Assembly (NCBI GenBank): GCA_035529315.1
Contig: DATKWZ010000044.1
Span: 1 to 36,589, forward strand
From: Anaerolineae bacterium
Lineage (GTDB): Bacteria; Desulfobacterota; Desulfobacteria; Desulfobacterales; ETH-SRB1
Length of the DNA stretch: 36,589 nucleotides
Reading direction: 5' to 3'
Shown here: one piece after another, positions 1-9,932 of the stretch
Layout: each line of letters begins with the position of its first letter
Numbering within the stretch: position 1 is the stretch's first letter
The notes under the pieces: model-generated
The model's database searches: none
What the model was told of the DNA's origin: nothing
The model's input: only the letters and a program-made list of their open reading frames with translations
Made by a program: the position numbers and the translations under genes

Positions 1-102
1 TAGTTCATAGCAAACCTCTGCCCAGTCTAAAATCAATCTATCACTCTGATTTCTCAGGATCAACGAGGTTTTTTATTTTTTTGATGGTGAATCAGGACTT
101 GC

Positions 103-453
103 TTACAATTGGCTTGAAGCAAATTCCTTAAACCTTTCCAGCTCCTCTTCAATCTCTTGATAGATCTTATCTATGCCTTCCATGTTTTCCGTTTTACCCA
201 TCTTTTCTATCTCAAAAGCAAGTTCATAAACACGTGTAAGCCCCAGGTTGCCGGATGCCCCTTTCAGGCTGTGTGCGGTTTTATCAAGAACTTTAAAATC
301 CTTATCTTCCATGGCTCTGGAAATCCCGGCTAATTTCTGAGGATAGTCGGCATTAAACAAGTCTGCCAGCTCTTTTAAGAATTCCGTATCCCCGTCGGTT
401 ATTTCTAATGCATAATCTCTGTCAAATACCGGCCTGGACTTTTCTTCGTTCAT
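103..453 (-). CDS. Stand-alone histidine phosphotransfer (Hpt) protein
   Basis: A small four-helix Hpt protein of 116 residues that would carry phosphoryl groups between receiver domains in the cytoplasm. The signature AHSLKGASGNLG is present, and its histidine (residue 61 from the chosen start) is the expected phospho-acceptor. The start is the ATG at 453 because a GAGG Shine-Dalgarno sits 5 nt upstream of it; a GTG two codons earlier lies directly against that GAGG and is less likely. The gene is the last in a minus-strand series, 50 bp after the REC-ATPase-REC gene and downstream of a hybrid kinase with two receiver domains. By inference it is the phosphotransfer partner linking the kinase receivers to the receivers on the ATPase. 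It has no other domain. The family call is secure; the pairing with these neighbours is inference from position. Confidence 0.9.
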   Translation of the reverse strand: MNEEKSRPVFDRDYALEITDGDTEFLKELADLFNADYPQKLAGISRAMEDKDFKVLDKTAHSLKGASGNLGLTRVYELAFEIEKMGKTENMEGIDKIYQEIEEELERFKEFASSQL

Positions 454-503
454 ATTCACCTCAGCCCTTTTTACTTTTCCGGTTGTCTCTTGATAAAGAG
501 TAA

Positions 504-3023
504 CTATTTAACTCCAAGCGCTCTTTCAACCCTCTTCAGCAATATTTCCTTTTGGATCGGTTTTTTAATATAGTCCATGGCTCCCAGCTTGAATCCCATT
601 GCCTCATCCTCGGGATCGATTCTGGATGTCATAAATATTACAGGCGCTTTGATCCCTTTTTGACCAATCATCTCAAGCAGTTTAAACCCATCCAGGTTAG
701 GCATGTTTACATCAGAGATAACAAGATCAAACTCTTCTTTGCCGAGATAAAGAAGAGCTTCTATGCCGTCTCCTGCGATTGTAACCCTGTAGCCGCGGTT
801 TTCAAGCAAACGGGCAATAAGTTTTTGCGTCAGACCGTCATCCTCAACAATAAGGATCAGGGGCGATGCTTTGGTTTTTAATTTTGGAGGCTGCGTGATC
901 TTTGCCGGGTCTTTTTCCAAAACCAACTTTCCAAAATCTATCTCTTCCGCCAGCACCTTATCATAAATATCTTTTGGAGCAAAAATATGATTTCTCATCT
1001 TTTCCAGCGCATGATCGGTTATCAGATAGTCTCCTCGTTGATGCGCAAATGCTCTTATTTCGGCAATAGAAAAACCATCTCGTACCATTTCAGAAATTTT
1101 CGGGTCAAAGGAGAGAACTTCATAGAAGGCTTCACGTCCATAATAGCCTGTGTTATTGCATTTTGGACAACCCACGGGATGTGCAACCTTAGATGGGATA
1201 TCGTCTGTAAAGGGGGACAGCATTTCCGTCTCTTTCTCTGAGATCAACACCACCTCTTTGCAATGTTGACATAGTTTTTTTAACAATCCCTGGGCCACAA
1301 CAGCAAGGATGGTATCTGCCATTGTTCCCCTGTCAACTCCCAGTCTCTCCATCCTAAAAATAGCGGTAGTGGCGTTTGATGTATGCAGAGTCGTAATGGT
1401 CAGATGTCCCGTGCTTGCAAAGTTAACAGCCATTTTTGCAGAATAGTTATCCCTTATCTCTCCCATGTAGAGTATGTCAGGATCCTGCCTGACCGAAGCC
1501 TTTAAAAGAGCATCAAATGTAACGCCCGCTTTTTCATTTACCTGCTGTTGATTGGCTAATGGTATGCGGTATTCAACAGGATCTTCAATAGACATGAGGC
1601 TCCTTATTTGGGTGTCTATCCTGCTTAAAAGGCTGTAAACCGTTGTAGTCTTCCCTGACCCTGTGCCGCCCACCATCAGGATCAGTCCTGTATTTCGATT
1701 GGCACAGGCAACCAGTGTGTCAACCTGCCTCTCTGTCATGCCGAGTTCGGTTAAAGCTTTTGGCTTAGCGTATGGATTAAGCATCCGCATAACAAGGCTT
1801 TCGCCGTTTGGAGTGGAAGTAGTGGATACTCTGAAGTTGAATGTCTGCTTATCTATTACTGCAGCAAATGCCCCGTCCTGCGGCCTCCTTTTTTCCGCTA
1901 TGTCAAGACCCCCGATTACCTTGTAACGGGATATTAGTTTAACGCCTGTCTCCTTCTTTAGATTAAGGATGTCTTTTAAATCCCCATCGATCCGGAAACG
2001 GACCACGGTATCGACCTCCTTGGGTTCTATATGAATGTCGCTGGCCCTTTCTTTTGCCGCCCTGTCAAGAAGTATATTGGAAATATGGATAACCGGTTTT
2101 TCTTTTATCTCCGATTCCGAAAGCTTTGCGGCTTTCTGTATTTCTTTAACCGTAGGAATTGTTATTGGTTGTATTGGTTCGCCATGTTCAAACAACAGGT
2201 CAATATTGTCGGGTTCCGTTATCATGAGACCGGATCTTTTATCAAGACCGGACAATTTAATCAAATTGTCCATGAGGTCCCAGTCAAAAGGGTTGCTGAG
2301 CACAAAGGCATCTTTCCCGGATACATCGCTTACAGGCACAACATGGTTCGACCTGCAATATGTTGTTGGAAGCACACCCAGCCGGATATCATCATGGTTG
2401 ACATAAAAAATATATGGGAGTTTGAGAAACTCTGCAATATATTGAGCGATCCTGCTGTTATTAATTCCCGCAGCCTTGGATATAGAATAGATCTTTTGTG
2501 GTGAAATACTGGAAAATTTGTACCTTTTTTCAGGATCCAGGCCTATTTGTGCAAAAAGAAATTCCTTGAATTGAATAAATTCAGACGGCAGCAACCTTTC
2601 ATACCATGTTCTTGTATCTTCCTTTAGTTCTTTCCACTGTATATCCGTCTTTATATGTTTACGGATCTTCTGCATAAGGTCATCTTTTTTAATCGGTTTC
2701 ACAATATAGTCTGCAGCACCCACGGAAAATGCCTTTGCCTTGTCCTGCTTATCTCCAAGAGCGGTAACAAATATTACAGGAATATAAGAAGTTTCATTAT
2801 TTTCCTGCAATCTCGAGCAGACCTCGTAACCATCCATCTCCGGCATCATAATGTCTAACAGGATAATATCAGGCTTCCTCTTGTTGACTTTAACAAGAGC
2901 CTCTTCGCCGTTTTTTGCTGTGAGCGTATCAAAACCTGCATTCTCAAGCAGACGTTCCAGCAACCTTCGCGTAACCTCATCGTCGTCAACACACAGGATC
3001 AAAGGTTTTACTGCGCTATCCAT
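504..3023 (-). CDS. REC-PilB/GspE-type ATPase-REC fusion (response regulator with a secretion/pilus motor)
   Basis: An 839-residue cytoplasmic protein with an unusual layout. Residues 1-125 are a receiver domain with acidic cluster DDDE, acceptor D57 and K109. Residues about 165-285 resemble the N-terminal domain of type II secretion / type IV pilus ATPases (MshEN type). Residues about 310-690 are the hexameric motor: Walker A GGTGSGKTTT near residue 450, a GEIRD Walker B region, a TLHTSN histidine box and a CxxC...CxxC zinc element (CQHC and CPKC). Residues about 718-839 are a second receiver with acceptor D771. An AAGGAGG site 8 nt upstream supports the start, and the stop of the kinase gene ends 3 bp before. 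Known GspE/PilB proteins power pilus or pseudopilus assembly. Here phosphorylation of either end presumably controls the ATPase; no pilus or secretion genes are adjacent, so the machine it serves is unknown. Confidence 0.9.
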   Translation of the reverse strand: MDSAVKPLILCVDDDEVTRRLLERLLENAGFDTLTAKNGEEALVKVNKRKPDIILLDIMMPEMDGYEVCSRLQENNETSYIPVIFVTALGDKQDKAKAFSVGAADYIVKPIKKDDLMQKIRKHIKTDIQWKELKEDTRTWYERLLPSEFIQFKEFLFAQIGLDPEKRYKFSSISPQKIYSISKAAGINNSRIAQYIAEFLKLPYIFYVNHDDIRLGVLPTTYCRSNHVVPVSDVSGKDAFVLSNPFDWDLMDNLIKLSGLDKRSGLMITEPDNIDLLFEHGEPIQPITIPTVKEIQKAAKLSESEIKEKPVIHISNILLDRAAKERASDIHIEPKEVDTVVRFRIDGDLKDILNLKKETGVKLISRYKVIGGLDIAEKRRPQDGAFAAVIDKQTFNFRVSTTSTPNGESLVMRMLNPYAKPKALTELGMTERQVDTLVACANRNTGLILMVGGTGSGKTTTVYSLLSRIDTQIRSLMSIEDPVEYRIPLANQQQVNEKAGVTFDALLKASVRQDPDILYMGEIRDNYSAKMAVNFASTGHLTITTLHTSNATTAIFRMERLGVDRGTMADTILAVVAQGLLKKLCQHCKEVVLISEKETEMLSPFTDDIPSKVAHPVGCPKCNNTGYYGREAFYEVLSFDPKISEMVRDGFSIAEIRAFAHQRGDYLITDHALEKMRNHIFAPKDIYDKVLAEEIDFGKLVLEKDPAKITQPPKLKTKASPLILIVEDDGLTQKLIARLLENRGYRVTIAGDGIEALLYLGKEEFDLVISDVNMPNLDGFKLLEMIGQKGIKAPVIFMTSRIDPEDEAMGFKLGAMDYIKKPIQKEILLKRVERALGVK

Positions 3024-3026
3024 AAA

Positions 3027-5774
3027 CTAAGCCTCCTTCAAAATCTCTTCTATTGTCGCAAAAAGCTCCTGAATCTTGATCGGTTTTGTGGCATATCTGT
3101 CCATCCCCGCGGCAAGGCATCTTTTTTTATCCTCCTCAAAGGCATGAGCGGTAAGAGCTATAATCGGAATATGCCTGTCTGTTCCCTCTTCTCTCTTTCT
3201 TATCCGGGTTGTTGCCTCAAGCCCGTCCATCTCCGGCATCTGGACATCCATGAGAATCAGGTCAAATTCGCTCTTCGCGGAAATTTCAACAACCTCTTTG
3301 CCGTTGTTGGCAATAAATACCTGCCAGCCCTGTTTTTCAAGGATTCTTGTTGCAACCTTTTGATTTATTATATTATCCTCAGCCAGAAGAATTCTTAATG
3401 GCTTGCCTTTAAGCGCAAATTCAATTTTCTGCTTTTCCGGCACCTCTTTTTTATTTATGCTCAATACATTCAAAATAGAATTGTAAAGTTTTGAACGTGT
3501 TACAGGTTTCAGCAAAACATTCGAAATCCCAAGTTCTTTTGCTCTTGTTCTATCACCTTTCTCTTCACTTGAAGTCAGAAGGATGATGGATATGTCGGCA
3601 TATCCAGGCAATTGTCTTGTCTTTTCCGCTGTTTCAAATCCATCCATTTCCGGCATATTTTTATCCAGAAGGATAAGCTGATAAGGATAACCTTTTTGTC
3701 TTGCCAGCTCTAATGCCTTTAAAGCAGAGGGACCATCTTTGGCTTCCGCGGGCAAAAGCCCCCAGGCAGAAATTGTCTCCCTCAAAATCAGACGATTTGT
3801 AGCATTATCATCTATAATTAAAACTCTAAGATGCTCTACCTCCTTTGGAACAATCTCTTCTTTTTTCTCTTCCGGTCTTTCAATCGCCATGGAGCGGATT
3901 GTAAAATGAAAAGTACTCCCCTTCCCAATTTCGCTTTCAACCCAGATTTTACCTTCCATTTTTTCGACCAGTTGTTTTGAAATAGTAAGGCCGAGCCCTG
4001 TACCGCCGTATTTTCGCGTGGTAGAGGAGTCTGCCTGTGTAAAGCTTTCAAATATCTTTGACAGTCTTTCCCTTGGAATGCCAATACCTGTATCCTTCAC
4101 GCTGAAATGAAGGACCATGTCATCACCATCTCTTTCAAGTATCTCTACGTTTACGAGTATTTCCCCTTTTTCAGTAAATTTTATTGAGTTGCCTGCAAGA
4201 TTAATAAGAATCTGGTGTAATCTTGTTGAATCACCGATTATATATCGCGGCACATCGGATTCTATCCTGCATAACAGCTCAAGACCTTTTTTGGAGGCCT
4301 TGGCTCCCAAGCCAAGGCCTATCAACTCTACAACATCCCTTAGATCAAACTCTGTTTTCTCGATTTCAAGATGACCGGCTTCAATCTTGGACATATCAAG
4401 GATATCATTTATTACATTTAAAAGATTGTTTGCTGAAACAGTAAGCATCTCCAGATACTCCTCCTGCATATCCGTAAGCGGGGTATCTGAAAGAAGATCA
4501 GCCATGCCGATAACCGCATTCATCGGTGTCCTGATTTCATGACTCATGGTGGCAAGAAAGGAGCTTTTGGCGCGGTTTGCATCCTCAGCCTCTTTCTTGG
4601 CCTTTTGCAGCTCTTCTTCGACCTGCCTGCGAACAGCGATCTCTTTATTAAGTTCTTCTATGGATGTTGTACTGTTTTTCAAATCCTCAGTCATATTGTT
4701 AAATGCCTGAGAGAGTTGACCGATCTCATCCTTTGTATCTATAGCTATCTTGTAGTCCAGATTCCCCTGACCTATTATCTCGGCTCCTTTACGCAGCTTG
4801 AGGATCGGCCTGGTTATAACTCTTGAAAGAAAAGCGCCTATAATCCACGCTGTTATCAGAGTAAAAAACATTGTAATAATAAAAACGGCTTTTAGTTTAA
4901 TCAGGGGAGCAAGCGCTTCAGACGCATCAATTTCCGCCATAAGGCCCCATTGCATTTCTGATATGTGGTCGTGTATTCCAAGAACCTTGACGCCTCTGTA
5001 ATCGGCAAATATAAAAGAATCTCGTCCATGTAACTCAGAGGCGAAATTTTTTACATCCTCAAAATATTTTCTTGTGTTTATGGTATCAACCTTTAATTTG
5101 AGAAAGCTATCTTTCGCAAACCTGGAAGGGGTTATCATCAGACCCTGTTTGTTTATCAGATAGACCTCTCCTGTTTTGCCGAGACCGGTTCTATCGGTGG
5201 TTATTTTATTAAGTTCATTCAGGCTAAGCCTGGCAACAACTACTCCCAAAAACTTTTTTGTTTCTATGTTTATAATTGGAGCTGAAAAAGCAAACGACGG
5301 CGCCCCTGTTATTTTAGAATAGTAAGCATCTTTAATATAAGCCCTTGATCTTGCGTCTAAAAAATAAGGATCAGAGCTTCTGTCTAAACCGATTTTGCGC
5401 CTATCGCTGGAGGCAACAGCTATGCCTTTTTCATTTAAAACAAAAACTTCATGGATAGATTCACCTGCTTTTTCTGCTCTGCTTAGTCTCGTTATAACAA
5501 TATCGACTTTATCTGTATAATCCGGATCCTGTTTATTCGCGCTCAACAGGTTCTCAAAAATCATGTCCTGTGACAACTGTATCACAGAGTTTTTTTCCAT
5601 CTTTAAAAATGTTTTTATATGGTTTGCTCTTGTGCGGGCTGTTGTGTCCAGGTGCGCGAATATGGCACCTTTCATATCATTACTGGCTATATAATAGACA
5701 ATCGGCATTATAATGCCCGCAAGTATCAACACGGCTGTAAAGAATGAGAGGCTTATTTTGTTGGCTATCTTCAT
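3027..5774 (-). CDS. Membrane hybrid sensor histidine kinase (Cache-HAMP-HisKA-HATPase-REC-REC)
   Basis: A 915-residue inner-membrane kinase. Transmembrane helix 1 is at about residues 8-30 and helix 2 at about 295-317. Between them lies a large periplasmic region with the look of a double Cache sensor (for example the SDPYF and [11 protein letters not shown] segments), so it probably senses a small soluble ligand. A HAMP linker follows, then a coiled coil and a HisKA domain with H412 in SHEIRTPMN. The ATP-binding domain shows the N box (NLAGNSIKF), G1 (DTGIGIP) and G2 ([10 protein letters not shown]). Two receivers end the protein, with acceptors D704 and D843. A GAGAAGGAAA site precedes the ATG. 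It lies 3 bp upstream of the REC-ATPase-REC gene and is the likely phosphate source for it through the Hpt protein. The signal is not identifiable from sequence. Confidence 0.93.
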   Translation of the reverse strand: MKIANKISLSFFTAVLILAGIIMPIVYYIASNDMKGAIFAHLDTTARTRANHIKTFLKMEKNSVIQLSQDMIFENLLSANKQDPDYTDKVDIVITRLSRAEKAGESIHEVFVLNEKGIAVASSDRRKIGLDRSSDPYFLDARSRAYIKDAYYSKITGAPSFAFSAPIINIETKKFLGVVVARLSLNELNKITTDRTGLGKTGEVYLINKQGLMITPSRFAKDSFLKLKVDTINTRKYFEDVKNFASELHGRDSFIFADYRGVKVLGIHDHISEMQWGLMAEIDASEALAPLIKLKAVFIITMFFTLITAWIIGAFLSRVITRPILKLRKGAEIIGQGNLDYKIAIDTKDEIGQLSQAFNNMTEDLKNSTTSIEELNKEIAVRRQVEEELQKAKKEAEDANRAKSSFLATMSHEIRTPMNAVIGMADLLSDTPLTDMQEEYLEMLTVSANNLLNVINDILDMSKIEAGHLEIEKTEFDLRDVVELIGLGLGAKASKKGLELLCRIESDVPRYIIGDSTRLHQILINLAGNSIKFTEKGEILVNVEILERDGDDMVLHFSVKDTGIGIPRERLSKIFESFTQADSSTTRKYGGTGLGLTISKQLVEKMEGKIWVESEIGKGSTFHFTIRSMAIERPEEKKEEIVPKEVEHLRVLIIDDNATNRLILRETISAWGLLPAEAKDGPSALKALELARQKGYPYQLILLDKNMPEMDGFETAEKTRQLPGYADISIILLTSSEEKGDRTRAKELGISNVLLKPVTRSKLYNSILNVLSINKKEVPEKQKIEFALKGKPLRILLAEDNIINQKVATRILEKQGWQVFIANNGKEVVEISAKSEFDLILMDVQMPEMDGLEATTRIRKREEGTDRHIPIIALTAHAFEEDKKRCLAAGMDRYATKPIKIQELFATIEEILKEA

Positions 5775-5818
5775 TTTCCTTCTCTCACATGGTGCGCGCG
5801 GGGTGTGTTTGGAAAGGC

Positions 5819-8803
5819 CTAAATCCTGTAAAGCCTTAGCTGACTGTGATCAGGCAATTTTTCATTTGCCTCCTTTAATTTCTGCTCGCCGGATATAACC
5901 GCCACAGAGCGCTCGCTCTTGTTTGGATCAAAATATTTTTCAGCAACCTCTACGACCTTATTTCTGGTTAACGAAAGAAGCCTCTCTTTAAAAGCCTTGC
6001 GTGCCTCATCCGATAATGAAACAATTTTTCTGTAAAATGCCTTTTGAGCCGCTACCGCCGGTGGATCGGGCCTGTCGATTCCGGAACATACCTGCAAAAT
6101 AGCTTCCTTGACATCTTCGTCAACAAAGTGGCCGGAATTTATGAAATCTACAGCGCCATCGTACACCTTAAGGGTAGCAGATATGTGTGGATCCCTGTAA
6201 GAGCCGAAATTAAATATGCCGTCCTCGGAATTATATATCGCGAATCCGCCGTATGCTCCGCCTTTTTCCCGAATCTCACGATGAAGATACATTGAGCGAA
6301 GCATTTTACTTATAACAGATAAGGCAGGAGCATCTTCATGCCCCATCCGCACTGTCTTAAATGCCTGGGCCACAAATGAAACCGCGGAAGATGTGCTCCA
6401 GCCTTCCATGATAATTTTATCATCAAATTCGATTTCCGGGCTCGCAAAACCGTTTGTCTGCCCATCTTCCAGATTGTTTTGCACAGATGTTGCCAGGGAA
6501 GATGCTGTTGACAGGGGACGGTCTTCGCCGATCAGCGCCATTTTAAAATTGCTTCGCATAAAAAGGTTTTTGCCGATTGATAATAAATCGCCGGATATGG
6601 ACTTTAGTTTATCTTCCGTAAGATCATCGGTTAAGCCCTTTATGGTTTGCAGATGATGAATGCCATGCCATATTTCGCTGAGTGCGCAGGTGGTTGATAG
6701 GTTTCTCGAAGCAAGCGACATTGCCAGCATATGCCCATTTTGCACGACCATTGATTCCAAGTCAGCCCTGTATTCATACAAAAGGCTCTTTAAGCGGACA
6801 AAATCTGAAAAATCCAGTTTGCATAAAAGCTCCTGAATAATTTCAAACATCCTGCTCTGATTTCTGACAAGGCATTTTCCGCCAAAGGAGATAAACGGCA
6901 AACAAAGGCCCTTTTCTTCAAAACTGGTGCAGGAATGAGAAGACAACCCGATGCCGCCTGTATATGCATCAATGAGCTGCGCCATTTCCGTATAATCATG
7001 TACGGCTGTTCCTATTCCAGGAAGAGCAAAGCAGAAAAAAGGGATAAGTGGAATCAACTGTTTTCTGAAAGATCCGGCTCCTACAGCCGCCTCAAAGTAA
7101 AAGATGCCGGAGGTTGGTTGATTATAGCACGCAGCCGCTACATTGTACCCGGTTGTCTCCTTTACGCTTTTAACAGATGGAGGAATATCTTCAAGCTCAA
7201 GTGTGGGAAGGCAGGAAACATCCTCTATGCTTTCCTGGAGTTGCCTTAAAGTTTTAGCATCCTCCTGTATTTTTGTTATATCGGATCCGCTCAATGAGGC
7301 ACTGACACCATCAAGTTCCGCCGCAACCCTGTTGTTTTCTTTACGCTCCATCAATTGATCAGGAGCCAGCGTAAAAAGCACCCTGTGGAAATTATCCAGA
7401 AAATAGCTTTTTATTCTGTTTTCAAAAAATGAGCCCACGGAAAGCTCTTTTTTAAGCCTGTCAAGATCCGCGTCAAGCTGTAAAATTCTTTCAGGATCGC
7501 CACCGTGAAACCAGCATTCTGAAATGGTTAAAAGCAGTTTTATGCCGTATGGATATGGTGTGTTTGTTACTTCCTTGCGATGAAATTCTATCTGATGGAT
7601 GGCCGACTCGATCAATGTTTTGTCAACACCTTTATCAACAAGGCTTTTTAAGGTATCAAAAACAATGGTTTCAATTTTTCCTGCGGAAGACGCCTCCACA
7701 TCTTTGAGCCCGCATACGAACATGGTGTCCCTGTTATCGGCATGAAAACCTGTCCCGTCGGATAGATCGGTTCCAAGCTCCGAATCTATCAATGCTTTGC
7801 GCAAGGGAGAGGCTGAATTTCCGAGAAGAATCTGCTCAAGCAGTATAAGGGCCAGAATTTCAAAAAAATCCTTGATATCCGCGGTCAGCCACGCCACGCA
7901 AACCTGGCATTTTTTTGATGGATCTTCGTTGTCTCCAAGCGGATATTTATTTATTATCTTTCTGGGCTTGTTCCAGCGGGGTTGAGAAAGAACATCGGTT
8001 TTGGGATCGATCCGCTCAAATTTTTTTAAGATTTTTTCCTGTATGAAATTAAGATGCTCCTTTAACGGCATATCCCCGTATGTATAAAAAAAAGAGTTGC
8101 TTGGATGATAATGCCGACTGTGAAAAACCTTTAATTGATCATATGTCAAACCTGGAATTACAACAGGGTCTCCGCCTGAGTTGTGGCTGTATGTTGTGTC
8201 CGGGTAGAGGGCTTTTAAAAGAAATCGCATCAGCACCTGATCCGGCGATGACATGGCGCCCTTCATCTCGTTATATACAACACCTTTATAAACAAGCTTC
8301 ATGGAACCGTCATCTTTTAAATCATCTTCGATTTCCAGGCGATGGCCCTCCTGCTTGAAGCTGAGCTTATCTATTTTTGGAAAAAATGCCGCGTCAAGAT
8401 AAACATCCATAAGGTTGTAAAAGTCTTTCCTGTTCTGGGTGGAAAAAGGATACATGGTCCAGTCCGATGAGGTAAAGGCGTTCATGAATGTGCTCAAACT
8501 TCTCTTTAACATGGAAAAAAACGGATCGCGTACAGGAAATCTGCTTGAACCGCATAAAACAGTATGTTCCAGAATATGCGCGACACCGGTTGAATCAACC
8601 GGAACAGTCTTAAAAGCTACGCCGAATGTGTTTTCTTCGTCATTTTTACTGATATGGATATGCCTGGTGCCTGTAAGGGTATGCTCAAGCTCATAAAAAA
8701 CCGAATTTATTTCCTCAAGCCTTGCAACTTTCTTAATAAAATAACCGGACATATTGTCGCCCTGTTTTAGCCCGGGGTTGTTTTGATCCAAAATTTCATT
8801 CAT
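5819..8803 (-). CDS. M16C zinc metallopeptidase (presequence-protease / PreP-like)
   Basis: A 994-residue peptidase of the insulinase superfamily, of the size expected for a full M16C enzyme with two catalytic-half units joined by a linker. The inverted zinc motif HxxEH is present as HILEH (residues 76-80 from this start), with the distal glutamate ligand about 99 residues later in [11 protein letters not shown], the spacing typical of PreP/Cym1. Family members enclose and degrade unfolded peptides of a few tens of residues. No signal peptide is visible, so it is predicted to be cytoplasmic. The ATG at 8803 is preferred because an AAGG lies 8 nt upstream; a GTG two codons earlier is too close to it. 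It is the first gene of the minus-strand series, 44 bp before the kinase. A role in the phosphorelay is not implied by sequence; the association is positional. Confidence 0.93.
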   Translation of the reverse strand: MNEILDQNNPGLKQGDNMSGYFIKKVARLEEINSVFYELEHTLTGTRHIHISKNDEENTFGVAFKTVPVDSTGVAHILEHTVLCGSSRFPVRDPFFSMLKRSLSTFMNAFTSSDWTMYPFSTQNRKDFYNLMDVYLDAAFFPKIDKLSFKQEGHRLEIEDDLKDDGSMKLVYKGVVYNEMKGAMSSPDQVLMRFLLKALYPDTTYSHNSGGDPVVIPGLTYDQLKVFHSRHYHPSNSFFYTYGDMPLKEHLNFIQEKILKKFERIDPKTDVLSQPRWNKPRKIINKYPLGDNEDPSKKCQVCVAWLTADIKDFFEILALILLEQILLGNSASPLRKALIDSELGTDLSDGTGFHADNRDTMFVCGLKDVEASSAGKIETIVFDTLKSLVDKGVDKTLIESAIHQIEFHRKEVTNTPYPYGIKLLLTISECWFHGGDPERILQLDADLDRLKKELSVGSFFENRIKSYFLDNFHRVLFTLAPDQLMERKENNRVAAELDGVSASLSGSDITKIQEDAKTLRQLQESIEDVSCLPTLELEDIPPSVKSVKETTGYNVAAACYNQPTSGIFYFEAAVGAGSFRKQLIPLIPFFCFALPGIGTAVHDYTEMAQLIDAYTGGIGLSSHSCTSFEEKGLCLPFISFGGKCLVRNQSRMFEIIQELLCKLDFSDFVRLKSLLYEYRADLESMVVQNGHMLAMSLASRNLSTTCALSEIWHGIHHLQTIKGLTDDLTEDKLKSISGDLLSIGKNLFMRSNFKMALIGEDRPLSTASSLATSVQNNLEDGQTNGFASPEIEFDDKIIMEGWSTSSAVSFVAQAFKTVRMGHEDAPALSVISKMLRSMYLHREIREKGGAYGGFAIYNSEDGIFNFGSYRDPHISATLKVYDGAVDFINSGHFVDEDVKEAILQVCSGIDRPDPPAVAAQKAFYRKIVSLSDEARKAFKERLLSLTRNKVVEVAEKYFDPNKSERSVAVISGEQKLKEANEKLPDHSQLRLYRI

Positions 8804-8809
8804 ATACAC

Positions 8810-8895
8810 TGCCTTTTAAGTTGACTATCTCAGATTGGGACCTCAGATTATAAACCAGCCCGTTAAGAGCTAATGCCAGCCCGTTAAGAGCTAAT
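8810..8895 (-). promoter_or_regulatory. Possible promoter region of the peptidase gene with short direct repeats
   Basis: Reading leftwards, a perfect TATAAT lies at 8852-8847, about 45 nt before the ATG of the peptidase gene. No convincing -35 box is visible. Two copies of AATCTGAG occur 13 bp apart (8849-8842 and 8836-8829), the first overlapping the TATAAT, which would suit an operator. This is a pattern reading only; read-through from the upstream gene is equally possible. Confidence 0.3.
8855..8895. repeat. 21-bp tandem duplication overlapping a stop codon
   Basis: The 20-mer CCAGCCCGTTAAGAGCTAAT occurs twice, at 8855-8874 and 8876-8895, separated by one G. The right-hand copy contains the last codons and the TAA stop of the minus-strand winged-helix gene; the left-hand copy repeats that end downstream of the stop. 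It looks like a recent slippage or duplication event and leaves the reading frame intact. Confidence 0.9.
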
Positions 8896-9264
8896 ATAAA
8901 TGCCGCGACTCTTGCGTTTAATATTATTTATATTATTTAATCGGAAAATAATATTGCGAAGTTTTTTCTCGCCAAAGCCTGTCTGGGCCTGGATCTGGGC
9001 AAAACCTGCTCCGTTTCTGCATGTCTTTATAATATTCAAGACAATATCTGACGCTGTGACAGAAGATTTGCCGGACAAGGCTTTGCCTTTACTGGAAACA
9101 TGTCCGCTTTTGGCTGGACGGGCTATAGCTTTAATTAACTTCTCCAGACCGTCAAGCCTGGCCATAAGATTGTTTATATCCCTTTTTGTCGGGACATCAT
9201 ACTGCCGCATGAAAAATTTAACCATTGCATCGAAACTTACCTGTTTACTCTTTTTTTTATTCAT
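8884..9264 (-). CDS. Small protein with C-terminal winged-helix-like domain, function unknown
   Basis: A basic 126-residue protein. Residues about 8-45 are predicted helical and may form a short coiled coil (RDINNLMARLDGLEKLIKAI). A lysine/serine-rich linker follows, and residues about 72-126 look like a winged helix: two helices (SDIVLNIIKTC, FAQIQAQTGF), a recognition-like helix (KKLRNIIFRLNNI) and a basic wing ending in a Gly-Ile-Tyr-Ile strand. A perfect AAGGAGG lies 6 nt before the ATG, so it should be well expressed. It is followed by the peptidase gene on the same strand. I do not recognise a named family. A role in nucleic-acid binding is inferred from the fold pattern only. The stop codon lies in a tandemly duplicated 21-bp unit. 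Confidence 0.7.
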   Translation of the reverse strand: MNKKKSKQVSFDAMVKFFMRQYDVPTKRDINNLMARLDGLEKLIKAIARPAKSGHVSSKGKALSGKSSVTASDIVLNIIKTCRNGAGFAQIQAQTGFGEKKLRNIIFRLNNINNIKRKSRGIYISS

Positions 9265-9407
9265 AAGAACCTCCTTATAGTGGTTGACGGTTTTGCAAAA
9301 AAGCAGTTCAATAACTACTTAATAATGCGGGAAAAGTCAAGCAGTCTTATCTCAACCTGAGAAGAGAGTAAAATCAAAAAATGATTCATTGAAAATAATA
9401 AGAAACC

Positions 9408-9917
9408 ATGTTAGTTTTTAAGTTTATGAAAGAAAATAACTTGGGTAAAATATGGCAATGGGGTATGAGGTTTAAAGAAAATATCCGGCAGGTTATCACC
9501 CGCTTTAAACAGCTTCAGGGTAACCCCCATAATATTGCCATGGGAATGGGGCTCGGCATCTTTGTTTGCGCAACACCGACATTTCCATTCCAAACCTTTT
9601 TAGCAATAGCCCTTGCCTTTATTTTTCGCGGCAGCAAAGCAGCCGCTATAATTGGATCGTGGCTTGCCGCCCCTGCGATACCATTTTTTTATATCGGGAG
9701 TTACAAACTGGGAACATTTATCCTCGGTTATTCAATCTCCATTGCCCCGGATTCATTGTCGATTTCAAAACTTATAAACATGGGATGGACCGTGGCATTC
9801 GCCATGATAACCGGCGGAATCATAATAGGACTTTTACCAGGGATTGCCGGCTATTTAATCACATACAATGTTTTTAAAAAAATACGCTCAAGAATGTCGC
9901 AATCTGAGCCAACATGA
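9408..9917 (+). CDS. DUF2062 family membrane protein
   Basis: A 169-residue integral membrane protein. The core GNPHNIAMGMGLGIF followed by a CATPTFPFQ segment is the DUF2062 signature, and hydrophobic segments at about 45-70, 72-95 and 125-155 give two to three transmembrane helices. The family is widespread but has no agreed biochemical function; members are often near glycosyltransferase or cell-envelope genes. No strong Shine-Dalgarno is seen at this ATG; an ATG six codons downstream (9426) is the alternative start and lacks one too. The rsmA gene starts 15 bp after its stop, so the two may be co-transcribed. Confidence 0.8.
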   Translation: MLVFKFMKENNLGKIWQWGMRFKENIRQVITRFKQLQGNPHNIAMGMGLGIFVCATPTFPFQTFLAIALAFIFRGSKAAAIIGSWLAAPAIPFFYIGSYKLGTFILGYSISIAPDSLSISKLINMGWTVAFAMITGGIIIGLLPGIAGYLITYNVFKKIRSRMSQSEPT

Positions 9918-9932
9918 AGAGTTCGTAATATC

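Noticed and set aside
1..8. A minus-strand ATG at 8-6 with AGAGG upstream (positions 20-16), possibly the start of the next gene of the Hpt series
   Set aside because: Only two codons lie inside the window, so nothing can be said about a product.
504..9264. Several plus-strand frames of 60-157 codons opposite the minus-strand genes
   Set aside because: They overlap well-supported genes completely and show no domain or start-site evidence.
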